Shown: one piece after another, positions 37,401 to 47,449 of the stretch | How the letters are laid out: the number at the start of each line of letters is the position of its first letter | How positions within the stretch are numbered: position 1 is the first letter of the stretch | NCBI GenBank assembly: GCA_012845835.1 | Contig: JABAKD010000017.1 | Coordinates: 4,152,867 to 4,216,866, forward strand | Length of the DNA: 64,000 nucleotides | Reading direction: 5' to 3' | Source of the DNA: Undaria pinnatifida | Lineage: Eukaryota; Sar; Phaeophyceae; Laminariales; Alariaceae | Made by a program: the position numbers and the translations under genes | The notes under the pieces: model-generated | The model's database searches: none | Told to the model about the DNA's origin: nothing | What the model saw: the letters and a program-made list of their open reading frames with translations, nothing else

Positions 37401-37783
37401 CGCAGACGTTTTGTGTGCTGCGCTCTGGCAGATTCTGTAGTTAGTTGCGCCTTACCCCCCAACATGAACAAAACAGGCAACTTATTGACGGCAACAAACA
37501 CGGCTTGAAATGTACCAGGTATATAGAAAATTGGGATACATACACTGTTCACGTGATGCCTCGTATGACCCCTCGCCCGCGATGCTTACAGATGGAGGGA
37601 CGTAGCTTTGATTGGGTCATGGATGAAACATGGCGTATAGCCAGTGGGTGCATGAAAACAGCGACCATACGTTCAGACACGCATGTATCCCGGTACTGCA
37701 ACATCCTTTACTTTACCCGTTTTGTCCCAGACCCCCCCATTTGCGAGTATTATAGCCATGTTCATCATATCGAATCTATCTGA
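34430..37783. mobile_element. long-TIR (foldback-like) element, copy 1
   Basis: The first 500 bp or so reappear in reverse complement at the right end: GCCGCAGATTGAGCAACC, GGAGGCGCAACTACAGAGC-like and CAACACCGAAACATGAACG text at the left corresponds to text at 37300-37640 on the right. The outermost right end reads ATCTGAACTAAT at about 37772-37783. A second pair of inverted blocks lies inside (35200-35420 against 36790-36990), built around AACTTCCCGCAGCAT. No transposase was seen, so it is non-autonomous. Copy 2 is at 53705-57707. It fills most of the space between divergent cupin genes 1 and 2. Confidence 0.7.
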
Positions 37784-37792
37784 ACTAATATT

Positions 37793-38140
37793 TTTTTAGG
37801 GTGGGACGTGTACATATAAAATGTCATGGTGACGGCGTATTTTCTTGTGTTTGTTCGTTTGTTGGTTTTCGTTTTGTTTTGTTTTGTTTTGTTTTTCTTT
37901 TAGGGTGGAACTTTTACATTATATCTACTAGATCACTATTACTGTCTTCATACCCCGATGTATACCAAAACCCGCCACTTTAGTAAAAAAAAACACAATA
38001 ACAAAACAAAACGAAACAAAACCAAACCAAACCAAACCAAACAAAACAAAACAACACAAAAAACAAAACATTTTTGAGAACAAGAACAAAAAAAAATAAA
38101 AAAAAAAATTGTAAGACCACCCCCAGGTAGAGAAAACTTA
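37793..38140. repeat. GTTTT / AAAAC low-complexity inverted pair
   Basis: (GTTTT)n at about 37860-37900 faces (AAAAC/AAACC)n at about 37985-38070, a perfect-looking AT-rich hairpin with a loop of about 90 bases. No gene is present. Confidence 0.7.
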
Positions 38141-38239
38141 CTTACGCACTTGACCACAAGTACCAACAACCCTGGCAAAAAAAAGCAATCCATCCGCAAA
38201 CCATCCACCATAGATATGGTAGAGCAATAGACTATAGTG

Positions 38240-39310
38240 GAAACCACAGAAATACATTTATGAAATAGATATGATGTTAGGCCATTTCTTGTACAGACAG
38301 TCGTATTTGTCAGTCGAAAACGGCCTTTTTCGACTGAAGCGCAAATCGGGCTTTCTTACGCTGACGAAAAAGGGCTTTTTCGACTCAACTTTTTTCGACT
38401 GAGAATTCCGACTGGCGGATCCAGTCGAAAAACTCGAGTCCTCCAGTCGAAAAACGCAGTCGAAAAAGTTTTACACGTGTTTTTTTAACCGATCGCATCG
38501 TTCATCCCACCACCAAACACACACACCCACACGGCCACAGGGCCACCCGACCACACACCCATACCAGGTACCACAATGCAGTATCATCATACAAGGCGCT
38601 GACGCTGGCTTGGCTATCCCTGCTGTTGCTTCTCGCAGCAAGTCAGCGTGGTGCATTCCTAGTCCCGCTCGCCAGCAGCAGCGTGTATCACACGACGGCA
38701 GCAGCGCGCGGTCTCGATCCCATGCTGCCAACAACGGCTGCGCCTGCTGTAGCTTTGGCGGCTCTCGGCTGAGTGCAACTCCACGAACGTAGCTTTGGCG
38801 GTTTTCGACTAAGCCCAAAGCCACCAACTCGCTGGGACGAGGGTTCGTCGAGCGGTTGCTCGCGCAGAAAGCGCCAAGTCACAGAGCTGCAAACCGATTT
38901 CGACTGCTGTACAGCAGTACTCCTTCACACCAACCGCCTCTAGGAAGAGCACAAAAACTATAAAAACGACTCGACTGACGATAAGAAGAAGGACCAGAAG
39001 AACCCATTGGAAAAAGTCCAGTCGAAAACGACCCTTTTCGACTGGCGGAATCCGACTGTATAAGAAATGGCCTTAGAGCTACTTCAAAATTCCCCAGCCT
39101 AAAGTAAAAATACCAATACTTCAATCATTGTAGTGGAGATTTATTTTTTTCATAAACGAATGGGACCCCTCCCATTATTAAGAAGAATTTACCGACATAG
39201 ACTAGTCTAGTATATTACAAGTACCAACAAGCAGCTTGAAAATATATATGAGCACTCACCCGAAATTCGTCGAACTCACACCTGACGTCCTGAACATATT
39301 TTTATAAAAC
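38240..39310. mobile_element. MITE, family D copy 2, split by a Harbinger-like element
   Basis: CACAGAAATACATTTATGAA, then after the insertion CCTAAAGTAAAAATACCAA, TATATTACAAGTACCAACAA and CGAAATTCGTCGAACTCAC, are collinear with the uninterrupted copy at 39840-40100. Non-coding. Confidence 0.65.
38280..39072. mobile_element. PIF/Harbinger-like non-autonomous element
   Basis: A 793-bp element with TIRs GGCCATTTCTTGTACAG (left) and, inverted, GGCCATTTCTTATACAG (right), flanked by TTA on both sides (38277-38279, 39073-39075). A 3-bp TTA duplication and GGC-starting TIRs fit the PIF/Harbinger superfamily. Copy 1 of family D has the unoccupied target with a single TTA at 39883-39885, which proves the boundaries. 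The subterminal regions are studded with AGTCGAAAA/TTTTCGACT in both orientations, possible transposase-binding repeats. No transposase frame is present. Confidence 0.85.
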
Positions 39311-39317
39311 GTTAGAC

Positions 39318-39459
39318 TTTTTTTTTTTTTTTTTGATCCTCCGGCGGATGGGGAAAAATAAAGCTTTAGCTCACCACACTTCCACGTATTTTCATACGCG
39401 TCGTGTGTCGATTTAACTCAGTTGCTTTCGCAGCCCAACGCTAGCTGGCGCACCCTTCG
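39318..39459 (-). mobile_element. SINE-like retroposon, second copy
   Basis: Reverse complement of 170-320, with the tail seen as 17 T on the plus strand (39318-39334). On the minus strand the similarity begins at CGAAGGGTGCGCC, the same point where copy 1 begins, so this may be the true 5' end. If not, the element continues through the tRNA-like stretch up to about 39700. Confidence 0.7.
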
Positions 39460-39594
39460 GGTCCCATTGTAGGAATAGCGTAAGCTGTCCCTATCAGTGG
39501 TCTTCGTTGCAACCCCGGCAGCGCAAGCTGCCGTTGTATACGGATGCGTGTGTGTGTCGACCCGGCCTGTCCCCTGAGGGTCAGTTTCGGTGGA

Positions 39595-39668
39595 GATAGC
39601 CACCCGGTTAGAGTGCCAGCGTATCAATTTGGAACCGTGGGTTCGTGTCCCACAGATATTTTTTGTGG
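39595..39668 (+). other. tRNA-derived relic
   Basis: TAGCCACCCGGTTAGAGTG resembles a box A and D-arm, and GTGGGTTCGTGTCCCAC forms a perfect T-arm with a box B. The anticodon stem is imperfect (a possible ATC anticodon) and the acceptor halves do not pair, so a functional tRNA is unlikely. The antisense frame reads CGTRTHGSKLIRWHSNRVAI. It points the opposite way to the neighbouring A-tailed retroposon, so it is not its head. Confidence 0.5.
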
Positions 39669-39839
39669 GTAGCCGACTTTTATTATCGAATTTCAATGCT
39701 GTATTAATACGTATTCACATATTATTAGATAACTAATAATAATACTCTGTATTCGTAATCCTCCCGATATTAAAGCGGGGGAAAAAAAAACAAAATATAC
39801 CACCAGATGAATAAATTTATTATAAAAGTTAGAATACAC

Positions 39840-40100
39840 TCCAGCTGTGAGATCGAAATACATGTATAAAATAGATATGATGTTAGATCTAGCTCAAAAT
39901 GCCCCACCTAAAGTAAAAATACCAACACTCCAACCATTAGTCTATAGTGGACAAAAAACAGGACATTTCCCAGTAAAAACTCACCCATATAGACTACCAG
40001 TAGTATATTACAAGTACCAACAACGCAGCTTGCAAATATGAGTATCGACCCGAAATTCGTCGAACTCACGGCTAACGTCCTTGAAATATTGTTATAAAAT
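39840..40100. mobile_element. MITE, family D copy 1
   Basis: About 260 bp with short inverted ends (CAGCTGTGAGATCGAA at the left, TCGAACTCACGGCTAACG at the right). It is intact where copy 2 is interrupted. It contains TAGTCTA at 39938-39944 where copy 2 lacks it. A weaker relative may lie at 57770-58030. Confidence 0.6.
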
Positions 40101-40116
40101 ATTACGCTCACAACAC

Positions 40117-40205
40117 TTCGCAGTATCCTTTCTTTACCCGTTTTGTCCCAGACCCCTGCTTTTGCTACGTAGTAGCCGTGCTTATTAGGACGAATTCATC
40201 TCAAT
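40117..40205 (+). repeat. solo right-end fragment of the long-TIR element
   Basis: CCTTTCTTTACCCGTTTTG, TCCCAGACCCCTGCTTTTGC and TAGCCGTGCTTATTAGGACG match the right end of copy 1 (37709-37770) and of copy 2 (57620-57690). It sits just upstream of cupin unit 2, mirroring the position of the element's left end upstream of units 1 and 3. Confidence 0.7.
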
Positions 40206-40311
40206 ATCTCATCATATATCTGATACAACGTATTGTTTTCTTTCGGTTTTTATGTTTTATTGCTGTACTGACTGTCGGACCTTCTCCACCCTCCCAACGA
40301 ACCATAGGATA

Positions 40312-41333
40312 ATGGTCATGAACGCTTCCCTGGTTCTTCTCTTCCTGGCGGCTGGTGTCCCCGGGCTGAGTCAAGCCGCCGCCAGCGCGCCCAGCAGGAG
40401 CCTCCGCGGAAACGACCAAGGGGATGTTGACGTCCCACGCCTCGATTTCCGCCAACAGTTCGATGACAAGGACTTCGCATTTGACCTTCAGGGGGCCGAA
40501 CCCGAAATTGAAGGTGAAGCGGGCACAGTTAAGGTGGCAAACCTCGGCAACGTGCCGGTCCTCTCAGGCGAAGGGGTGTCGTTCGCCCTTGTTGAGATCG
40601 AGCCCTGCGGCTTGAACCTACCGCACCATCACCCCCGCGCAGCAGAGTTCGGCTACATCGTCAAGTCCGAGTCGGCGACGTCCGTGCGCCACGCGTTTGT
40701 CGAAGAGAACACCGGGCGCCTGATCATGAACGACATCGGCGAGGGACAGGTCGCCCTGGTGCCGGGCGGTTTGGTCCACTTCGTGCAGAACATGGGGTGT
40801 GAACCCGCGACGTTTCTGGCTGCGTTCAGCAGCTCGGACCCCGGAGTACTCACTACCAGCACAACGGTGAGACAATCAGCAAAGCTTTTCTTATCCTCAA
40901 AAATATGCAGTTATCATGTGGCCTTACAGTAGTTCGTGAGAATAACAGACTACTGTCGTTGTTGTTGTCGGGACCGCGTTGGCCGGCAAACCATGCTCTG
41001 TATCAGGTATATATTTCGGGACCATGCAGCAGCGAAACGGTTGTGCTACCTTGTTCATTCACCAGCGCGGCAGAGATCGGAATTGGCGCGCCTCTTTCTC
41101 CCGTCGATCTAAGAAACACTCACACTCGCTCCTCCTCGACTGTCTTCACACGTTGTGTGTACCCCGGATATGCCCTCTCATCGCTGCAGGGAATCGCGAT
41201 GCTCCCTGAAGGAACCATCCAAGCCACTCTTGGCCTTGGTACTGACGAAGCTAAAATGCTGATCGATGGACTTCCCATGGGTGTCGTGGAAGGCGAAAAG
41301 GAGTGCCTTGTAAAGTGCGGTCTGGACTACTAA
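40312..41333 (+). CDS. germin-like cupin, unit 2 (two exons)
   Basis: A 232-residue secreted germin-like protein. Exon 1 is 40312-40866, intron 40867-41189 (GTGAGA...GCTGCAG), exon 2 41190-41333. The start gives MVMNASLVLLFLAAGVPGL, a clear signal peptide; a frame-extending upstream ATG at 40252 would bury the signal and is disfavoured. Complete germin boxes: H105, H107 and E112 in PHHHPRAAEF, and P151, H156 and N160 in box 2. Cysteines C99, C163, C224 and C228 are available for disulphides. Exon 2 gives the helical C-terminal tail after the barrel. It shares twelve pair-specific residues with unit 1 against units 3 and 4. From 40546 on it is repeated in tandem at 41595. The product probably binds manganese or another divalent metal outside the cell; the substrate is unknown. 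Confidence 0.92.
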
Positions 41334-42635
41334 GAAGCAAATTGCGTTATAGAATGGAGTAGAGAAAGCGAGCTCAAGCTACTGTGTGTACTGTAGCACG
41401 CATGGTAGGGAGATCGCTTTAGCAGCTACCCTGTATATTTGAGGTACTGAATTTTCGTGCTTTCCGGTGGCAGATTTTGGATTGCCGCCATGGGGTTGTG
41501 TTGTTCTTACGCCGTGCCAGCCAACTGTTTGTATAGAGCCAGCCGGCCGAGTTGCCTACCTTCGGTAGTGAAATTCGGGTTCAATGACTTTTCTGGCAAC
41601 GTGCCGGTCCTCTCAGGCGAAGGGGTGTCGTTCGCCCTTGTTGAGATCGAGCCCTGCGGCTTGAACCTACCGCACCATCACCCCCGCGCAGCAGAGTTCG
41701 GCTACATCGTCAAGTCCGAGTCGGCGACGTCCGTGCGCCACGCGTTTGTCGAAGAGAACACCGGGCGCCTGATCATGAACGACATCGGCGAGGGACAGGT
41801 CGCCCTGGTGCCGGGCGGTTTGGTCCACTTCGTGCAGAACATGGGGTGTGAACCCGCGACGTTTCTGGCTGCGTTCAGCAGCTCGGACCCCGGAGTACTC
41901 ACTACCAGCACAACGGTGAGACAATCAGCAAAGCTTTTCTTATCCTCAAAAATATGCAGTTATCATGTGGCCTTACAGTAGTTCGTGAGAATAACAGACT
42001 ACTGTCGTTGTTGTTGTCGGGACCGCGTTGGCCGGCAAACCATGCTCTGTATCAGGTATATATTTCGGGACCATGCAGCAGCGAAACGGTTGTGCTACCT
42101 TGTTCATTCACCAGCGCGGCAGAGATCGGAATTGGCGCGCCTCTTTCTCCCGTCGATCTAAGAAACACTCACACTCGCTCCTCCTCGACTGTCTTCACAC
42201 GTTGTGTGTACCCCGGATATGCCCTCTCATCGCTGCAGGGAATCGCGATGCTCCCTGAAGGAACCATCCAAGCCACTCTTGGCCTTGGTACTGACGAAGC
42301 TAAAATGCTGATCGATGGACTTCCCATGGGTGTCGTGGAAGGCGAAAAGGAGTGCCTTGTAAAGTGCGGTCTGGACTACTAAGAAGCAAATTGCGTTATA
42401 GAATGGAGTAGAGAAAGCGAGCTCAAGCTACTGTGTGTACTGTAGCACGCATGGTAGGGAGATCGCTTTAGCAGCTACCCTGTATATTTGAGGTACTGAA
42501 TTTTCGTGCTTTCCGGTGGCAGATTTTGGATTGCCGCCATGGGGTTGTGTTGTTCTTACGCCGTGCCAGCCAACTGTTTGTATAGAGCCAGCCGGCCGAG
42601 TTGCCTACCTTCGGTAGTGAAATTCGGGTTCAATG
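40546..42635 (+). repeat. 1,041-bp tandem duplication in cupin unit 2
   Basis: 40546-41586 and 41595-42635 are the same sequence at a constant offset of 1,049, separated by 8 unique bases (ACTTTTCT). All frames read off both copies are identical in translation. The left breakpoint is inside cupin exon 1 (GGCAACGTGCC) and the right one is 250 bp beyond the stop codon. There is no microhomology at the joint, and the 8-bp filler suggests end joining. Confidence 0.95.
41457..42382 (+). pseudogene. 5'-truncated cupin duplicate with chimeric N-terminus
   Basis: Product of the tandem duplication: the cupin barrel from N80 onward, intron and exon 2 (42239-42382) are complete, but the signal peptide and the first 79 residues are missing. 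By chance the duplication joint is in frame with an ATG at 41457, giving MLSGGRFWIAAMGLCCSYAV, about 40 novel residues and then the barrel up to the GT donor at 41916. The metal ligands are all kept. There is no secretion signal of the usual kind and no copy of the upstream conserved segment, so it is probably a pseudogene. A transcript starting in the first copy's 3' region is possible. Confidence 0.8.
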
Positions 42636-44690
42636 CTACTAACAACATGCCGCAGCCTCGGTTCGTTGTTTGGCAGCAATATGATCAGGATTGTAACGTA
42701 CGCGAAGGGTGTCGAAGTAATCGTGTTGATCTTGCACGTGTCTCGTGTATTTCTTCAGGGAGGCGGACATGACGAATTATCTTCGGGACGTATTGAAAGC
42801 GAGAGGTTGACCGAGACCGTTGAGCAAAAATGTCTGGAAGTGGTTGTTGCTGACAAAATCACAAACCATTCTGAACGCGATCGACGATGTTGTTGATAGC
42901 CGGGACAGTTCGAGTGCCGTAGTGCTGTACTCTTATTGGCTGCAGAGATGTACGTAGGTGATGGTAAACGAGGCGTGATCAGCGAAGAAGTAAGTTACTT
43001 ACTATCCGTTTTGACGGATCATGCTGTCGATCAACCGGAGGGTTGCTACTGTAATTATGACAACACACGGACGCCTAGCCCCTCAACACGGTGCACACAC
43101 ATTGGTTGAAAAAAATAGTTTGTCGAGAAGGAGAGCATAGGTGAATACGCAGCTTGATCGTGGGGCAGCGATGAGTTTAGTCATACCCTATGGTGTAGAA
43201 ACCTGAGCATTCCACGAGTAGTAGATAATGCTAAGATCTCGGTTTTGTGCGACTTGGAGCTACTCGTGCGAGTGGCTTCCCTGGTTCCACGCAGGCTCGA
43301 GCTTGCGTCCTTTCTGGTTGCAAGACACGCACCTTCAAGGGTTGTGATTGTAATGTAACAATGGATCCTAATCCATTTGCGATTGTAATGTGTTAAAATA
43401 GGATATTAATGTATTTGTTTGGTGAAAAGTTGAATGCCCTTGGGGTGGTTGGGAGTATGTGTTGTAGAAGTTGAAGCCAGACGTATACGAGTCGCGCTCA
43501 GATCTTGCCTTGGCAGAGCGGAAGTGGTCTTGGCTCTTGTGTATCACGGATAAAACTACGCTGTTCCTCCCGTCACGAAGTCGGAGAATAGTGTTCTCAG
43601 AATACAATGAACCAAAACACCAACCAATTTCACACTGGTGTTGACGCGGTCCTAATTTAACCCAGGATATACGTCTCGCACGTATCCAACTAACATGATG
43701 AGATGGGCTTTCGACCAAGCACGCGGTGTTGCTGAACCCACAGATTTTGCCAATATGTGTATGTCCCGCAGCACGACGTTCAGCCAGAGTTCATTTTCGT
43801 GGCCGCCATATACAGCGCGCGGGCCGTTGATGAAGTTATCATTCGCACTAGAGTACTAGGTAGGATATTGTTATGCTGTCGGACTTCAGAACCGTCGTTA
43901 AGACATATATCATCCAACCGTGGCCACAAGTAATCCACTACAGGTCTGATATCAACAAGTGCGCATCGAACAACGGCCAACATCCTTGCGACGGTCATAA
44001 TGTAGTTGACTTCCTGCTGCGGTTTTGGGCCGAGCTTTCGTCGCGCGAGAAGGCTCTGTTCACTTTAAACAACGTAACGTTTGTGAAATATAGAACCCAT
44101 CAGATAGGACCATGCAGATGCACGCACCCTGTTTATCCCCAACAGGCTGAAGAAATGGGAGCCGCATACCGCAAGGGTATCCGCCGCTTGGCGGTCAAAA
44201 AGGCTACAGCAGTAGTCCTTGCCGTGTACTAACGTGCTGGTAGCATGTGTATCAGGGGGTTGAATGCCGTTTGTCTTTTGGAGATCCGTGCTTAGGGTAT
44301 GCTTTTCCGCGTATGGAAGTGTATTGTTTATACGACGTGGCATGCGATGGCATGTCATACATACGCAAACCGCAATTGTATGTACTGCTACATTGTGCTG
44401 GCATCAATAGAAGGAGAAGATTTGGAACCCCGGAAGGTGAAAACGAGGGGAGCGTGCGAGGTAAGGTACTCGCCTTTTCGTACTTTCCTTGAACGCTGAC
44501 CGTTGGGGGATCAGAACTGTACTGGTTTGGTTAGGAAATCTGCCGCTAGAAATATCCGACTTTTACAAGTTTGGCTAGCGGCGAAGTTTGGGACCCGGGC
44601 TCGAGCCAAGCACCGCCCGCTCATCCCAACATGACACTCGTGTAAACCGCTAGTCATTGTTGTCAAGCCGGATAGCTCGCCCCACCTTGC
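42636..44690 (+). repeat. cupin unit 2, conserved downstream tail
   Basis: Collinear with 61370-63100 (unit 4) and, reversed, with units 1 and 3. The plus frame 43873-44232 contains VKYRTHQIGPCRCTHP, which has a minus-strand counterpart in unit 3 near 50754-50900 (AKFRTNQPGLCRFTHP) in the same sense relative to the cupin. This could be a relic of a second ancestral gene; no domain is recognised and the frame is not intact in all units, so it is not called. Confidence 0.7.
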
Positions 44691-44899
44691 CTCTTCGAAA
44701 CGAAAAGGATGATCAACTCAACCAAACGCGATCCCACGCGTTGGTGTTTATCTCGACCGCCGAATTATGAAATTTAAGCGACGTGACAAACGATGCTCGG
44801 GTAGTCCCGATACACCTAGTATTTGTTCCTGAAGTGTTTCACCCAAACCTCGGATGAGCAATATCATCATGATCTACACTAGGTACACAAAAACTGGTA

Positions 44900-44992
44900 T
44901 TTCAAAATTAGAATGATTTTCCGACGAGGTTTGGGTTACGCAGTCCCGTCAGTTAAGAAACAAAAAGCCGAAAAGTGCTATCTGCTATCGTA
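44900..44992. mobile_element. MITE, family C, right-end fragment
   Basis: AGCCGAAAAGTGCTATCTGC followed by TATCGTAGC is the family C right end, and GAGGTTTGGGTTACGCAGTC before it matches the interior of copy 2. A convincing left end was not found, so it is truncated or too diverged. Confidence 0.6.
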
Positions 44993-45649
44993 GCATGCGG
45001 CCCGACCGATGAATCTTTGGGCGACCGATTGCGCAATTATCCAGAGCAGTTGTGCATTGGGTCTCGGTCCAAGCGATCATCGCAGAATTGACGCCCTGAC
45101 CGTCCCAAACGCCGATGCTACGAAGATTCCACGACCGATCGTCCGGCCGTCCCAGGTGGTGGCGGTGTGCCAAATCCATGAGTGGCGTCCGCCGCCGGTC
45201 GTCAACGAATATGGCATTGAGACTCGATCCGAAACACGCTTCTCCTGCGGTCTAGCGTGCGTCTTGCGTTGACGTCAAGAGCGTCCCTAGTTTCAAGGGA
45301 ACATTGCAGTACCGATTTCAAGATATGTCTCTTGGGAAATCCCAAACCACTACGCTATATCGACGATCATGTGAATCTCTTCTGGACGACTCCGCGTTGA
45401 GTCGAGCCACGGTGATGCCCATGTGCTGGCAGCCAATTGTGTAAATGGTAACGGTGGGGGGCTTCATGAGCTCAAATGGTGAGCTCTCGCCGTCGAGGTC
45501 GTGGTTCGTGCCGTTGATAACGATGCTTTGTTTAAGTTTGAGTCTCCCTAGTACTCCATGACTGGATCCGCATCCCATGACTACCTTGACCATGCGCTTC
45601 ATACAACGTCATGTACCCCATACGCTTGATACACCCCATACAATGAACA
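44993..45649. other. no gene seen
   Basis: No recognised gene. The last 60 bp (45598-45665) carry the short repeat that also accompanies satellite S1 at 2.3 kb. Confidence 0.4.
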
Positions 45650-46800
45650 CCCTAGACGCGCTTCATGCACTCCAGTGTGCCTTGACCTTCCCCAACGAGG
45701 ACGACGGTGTGTTTTTGCGGGCGGAGAAGGAGTGACCTGGCCTTCCGCAATGTGGACAACGGCCTGCCTACGTGAATGTTTGGGAATGGCGGTAAAATCC
45801 CCATACATTGATTTGCCAATATGGTAGCCTACAGGACGTCCCATTGGGCGTAATATGGGGCGTTCTCTACACATGTCGCCACATGGGACATTCCACGGGC
45901 AATCTGGCAGCTTATGAGATGATTTCCATGGATAATTATATAGAATTTACAGACAGGATGTCCCGTGGTATGTCCCGTTGTATGGCCCGTTGGATGCCCC
46001 ACGGGGTTTCCCATGGGTCGTTTCACGGCACGACCCATGGGACATTCTATCGAGGGCACCCCATAAGCAGTTCCATCAAACACCTTCAATGGCCTGTCTC
46101 ATAGCACGTCCCGTGGGTCGTCGCACGCGATGTCCCACGGAATCTCTTACCACACATAAAGTGCGTCCAACGGGACACGGCATAGGACATCTCACGCGAC
46201 GTCACATAGAATTCACATGGCACATCCCATGGCATGGCCCTTTCAATGGCATGAACCACGGGTTGTATCTCGAGCAGCCCCGTGATGGGTTGTGTCATGG
46301 ACGTTTAAACGTCCCCCATGGTCATTCCCACGAGATATTTCACCATGGGCTTCTAAGTGTATCGTACACTAGCCCACGGGCCGCCCCATAGAATGTGCAC
46401 GCGTCATGCGATGACCCGCAGGCTGCGCACTAGCTGGGCACCAAACGTTCCATTGGCAATATCCCATAGGCTGTCGCATGGGAGTTATCGTGGGGTGTGC
46501 GCGTTGCGTGGACTGCCACACACACATTGAATGTTCCATGAGATGCACACGTCCCACGGGCACAACAACATACCAGTGGGCAGTCCCATGGGCTGGGCCA
46601 TGACCAGCCCACCGTCTCATGTAGGCAGCGCCATGAGCTGTCCAGTAAGTAGTCTGTACCGTTGGATTCACACGGCCGATGGGCTGTCTCGTGGATTCAG
46701 AGGCAGTTCTATGACCTGGCTCTGAGGATGCCAAGCGCCCGATAGGCAGTCCCAGCGGTAGACTCATGAGCTGCCCCGGAATGCGCAGGTACCATGGTAT
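45650..46800. repeat. S1 satellite, 12-bp period, main block
   Basis: In 45955-46080 successive 12-mers are easily read: GATGTCCCGTGG, TATGTCCCGTTG, TATGGCCCGTTG, GATGCCCCACGG, GGTTTCCCATGG. CCATGG makes the unit self-complementary. Frames on both strands read as 4-residue repeats (HGVSHGSFHG on plus, GHPTGHTTGH on minus), artefacts of a period divisible by three. 45650-45920 contains non-satellite text that recurs inverted at 63440-63720. Confidence 0.85.
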
Positions 46801-47178
46801 TACACCTTTTCGGCCAAACGGTTCTGAATGTTTGAGCCCAACAATTGAGGGCCTACCGGTTATTTTGATACGATCACGAGTGTATTTGACTTTAGAACTA
46901 CCTGTTAGTGCGTGGAAAAGTTGGGCTAATTTCGCGAGAGACCGCCTTCGAAGCCATGTTTCGGGTGGAATATTTTGCTGCTCCGGTCATGAGCTCAGAA
47001 ACTGTAGCTGCACACTTAGACTACCGTGCGATGGCTCCATAGGCATTCCCGCCAACAGTCCCATGGACATCCCCATGGAAAATCCTATGAAGAGTCGCAC
47101 GAGCTGTGCATGCACAATGGCCAGTATGATGGGCAGGTCCAATGAACAGGCATCGCAAGCTGAAGATAGAGGTGCTAC
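46801..47178. other. no gene; short S1 patch near 47040-47110
   Basis: Only a few CCCATGGACAT units (47058-47085) break an otherwise featureless stretch. Confidence 0.4.
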
Positions 47179-47425
47179 TACGATAGAGGTCACCATTTTG
47201 TTTTTGCTGAGGCTCCTCCAATTTGGGAGCTTTAGTAAACCTCTCTAAGGTAAAAACTGATTTGGAAAAAAAAAAATAACCTCTGCCGGATAAAAACAAT
47301 CTAATATCCTAAGAGGTGTACAACGATTGAATTATATAAAGTCAGTTGTATTCCCGACGATTTTGGGTGAAGAAGCCCCGTTGTTCTCAGAAACCAAAAT
47401 AGCCAAAAAGTGCTACCTCTATCGT
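47179..47425. mobile_element. MITE, family C copy 2
   Basis: Left end TACGATAGAGGTCACC and right end TACCTCTATCGTA are inverted repeats, with TA on both outer edges. The interior matches copy 1 (GGGAGCTTTAGTAAACCTCTC, CGACGATTTTGGGTGAAGAA, CTCAGAAACCAAA). It is inserted within the S1 satellite zone. Confidence 0.8.
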
Positions 47426-47449
47426 AGCGTGCGTCAGCAATAACCTTTT

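Noticed and set aside
39595-39668. tRNA gene call.
   Set aside because: T-arm and box B are good, but the acceptor stem does not pair and the anticodon arm is imperfect; kept only as a relic.
40396-40407. RSLR (residues 29-32) after the cupin signal peptide resembles an oomycete RxLR effector motif.
   Set aside because: A 4-residue match is easily met by chance, there is no following EER motif, and the rest of the protein is a complete germin-like cupin.
41667-41924. Minus-strand frames opposite cupin exon 1, conserved in all copies.
   Set aside because: They are shadows of the conserved G+C-rich cupin codons and have no independent support.
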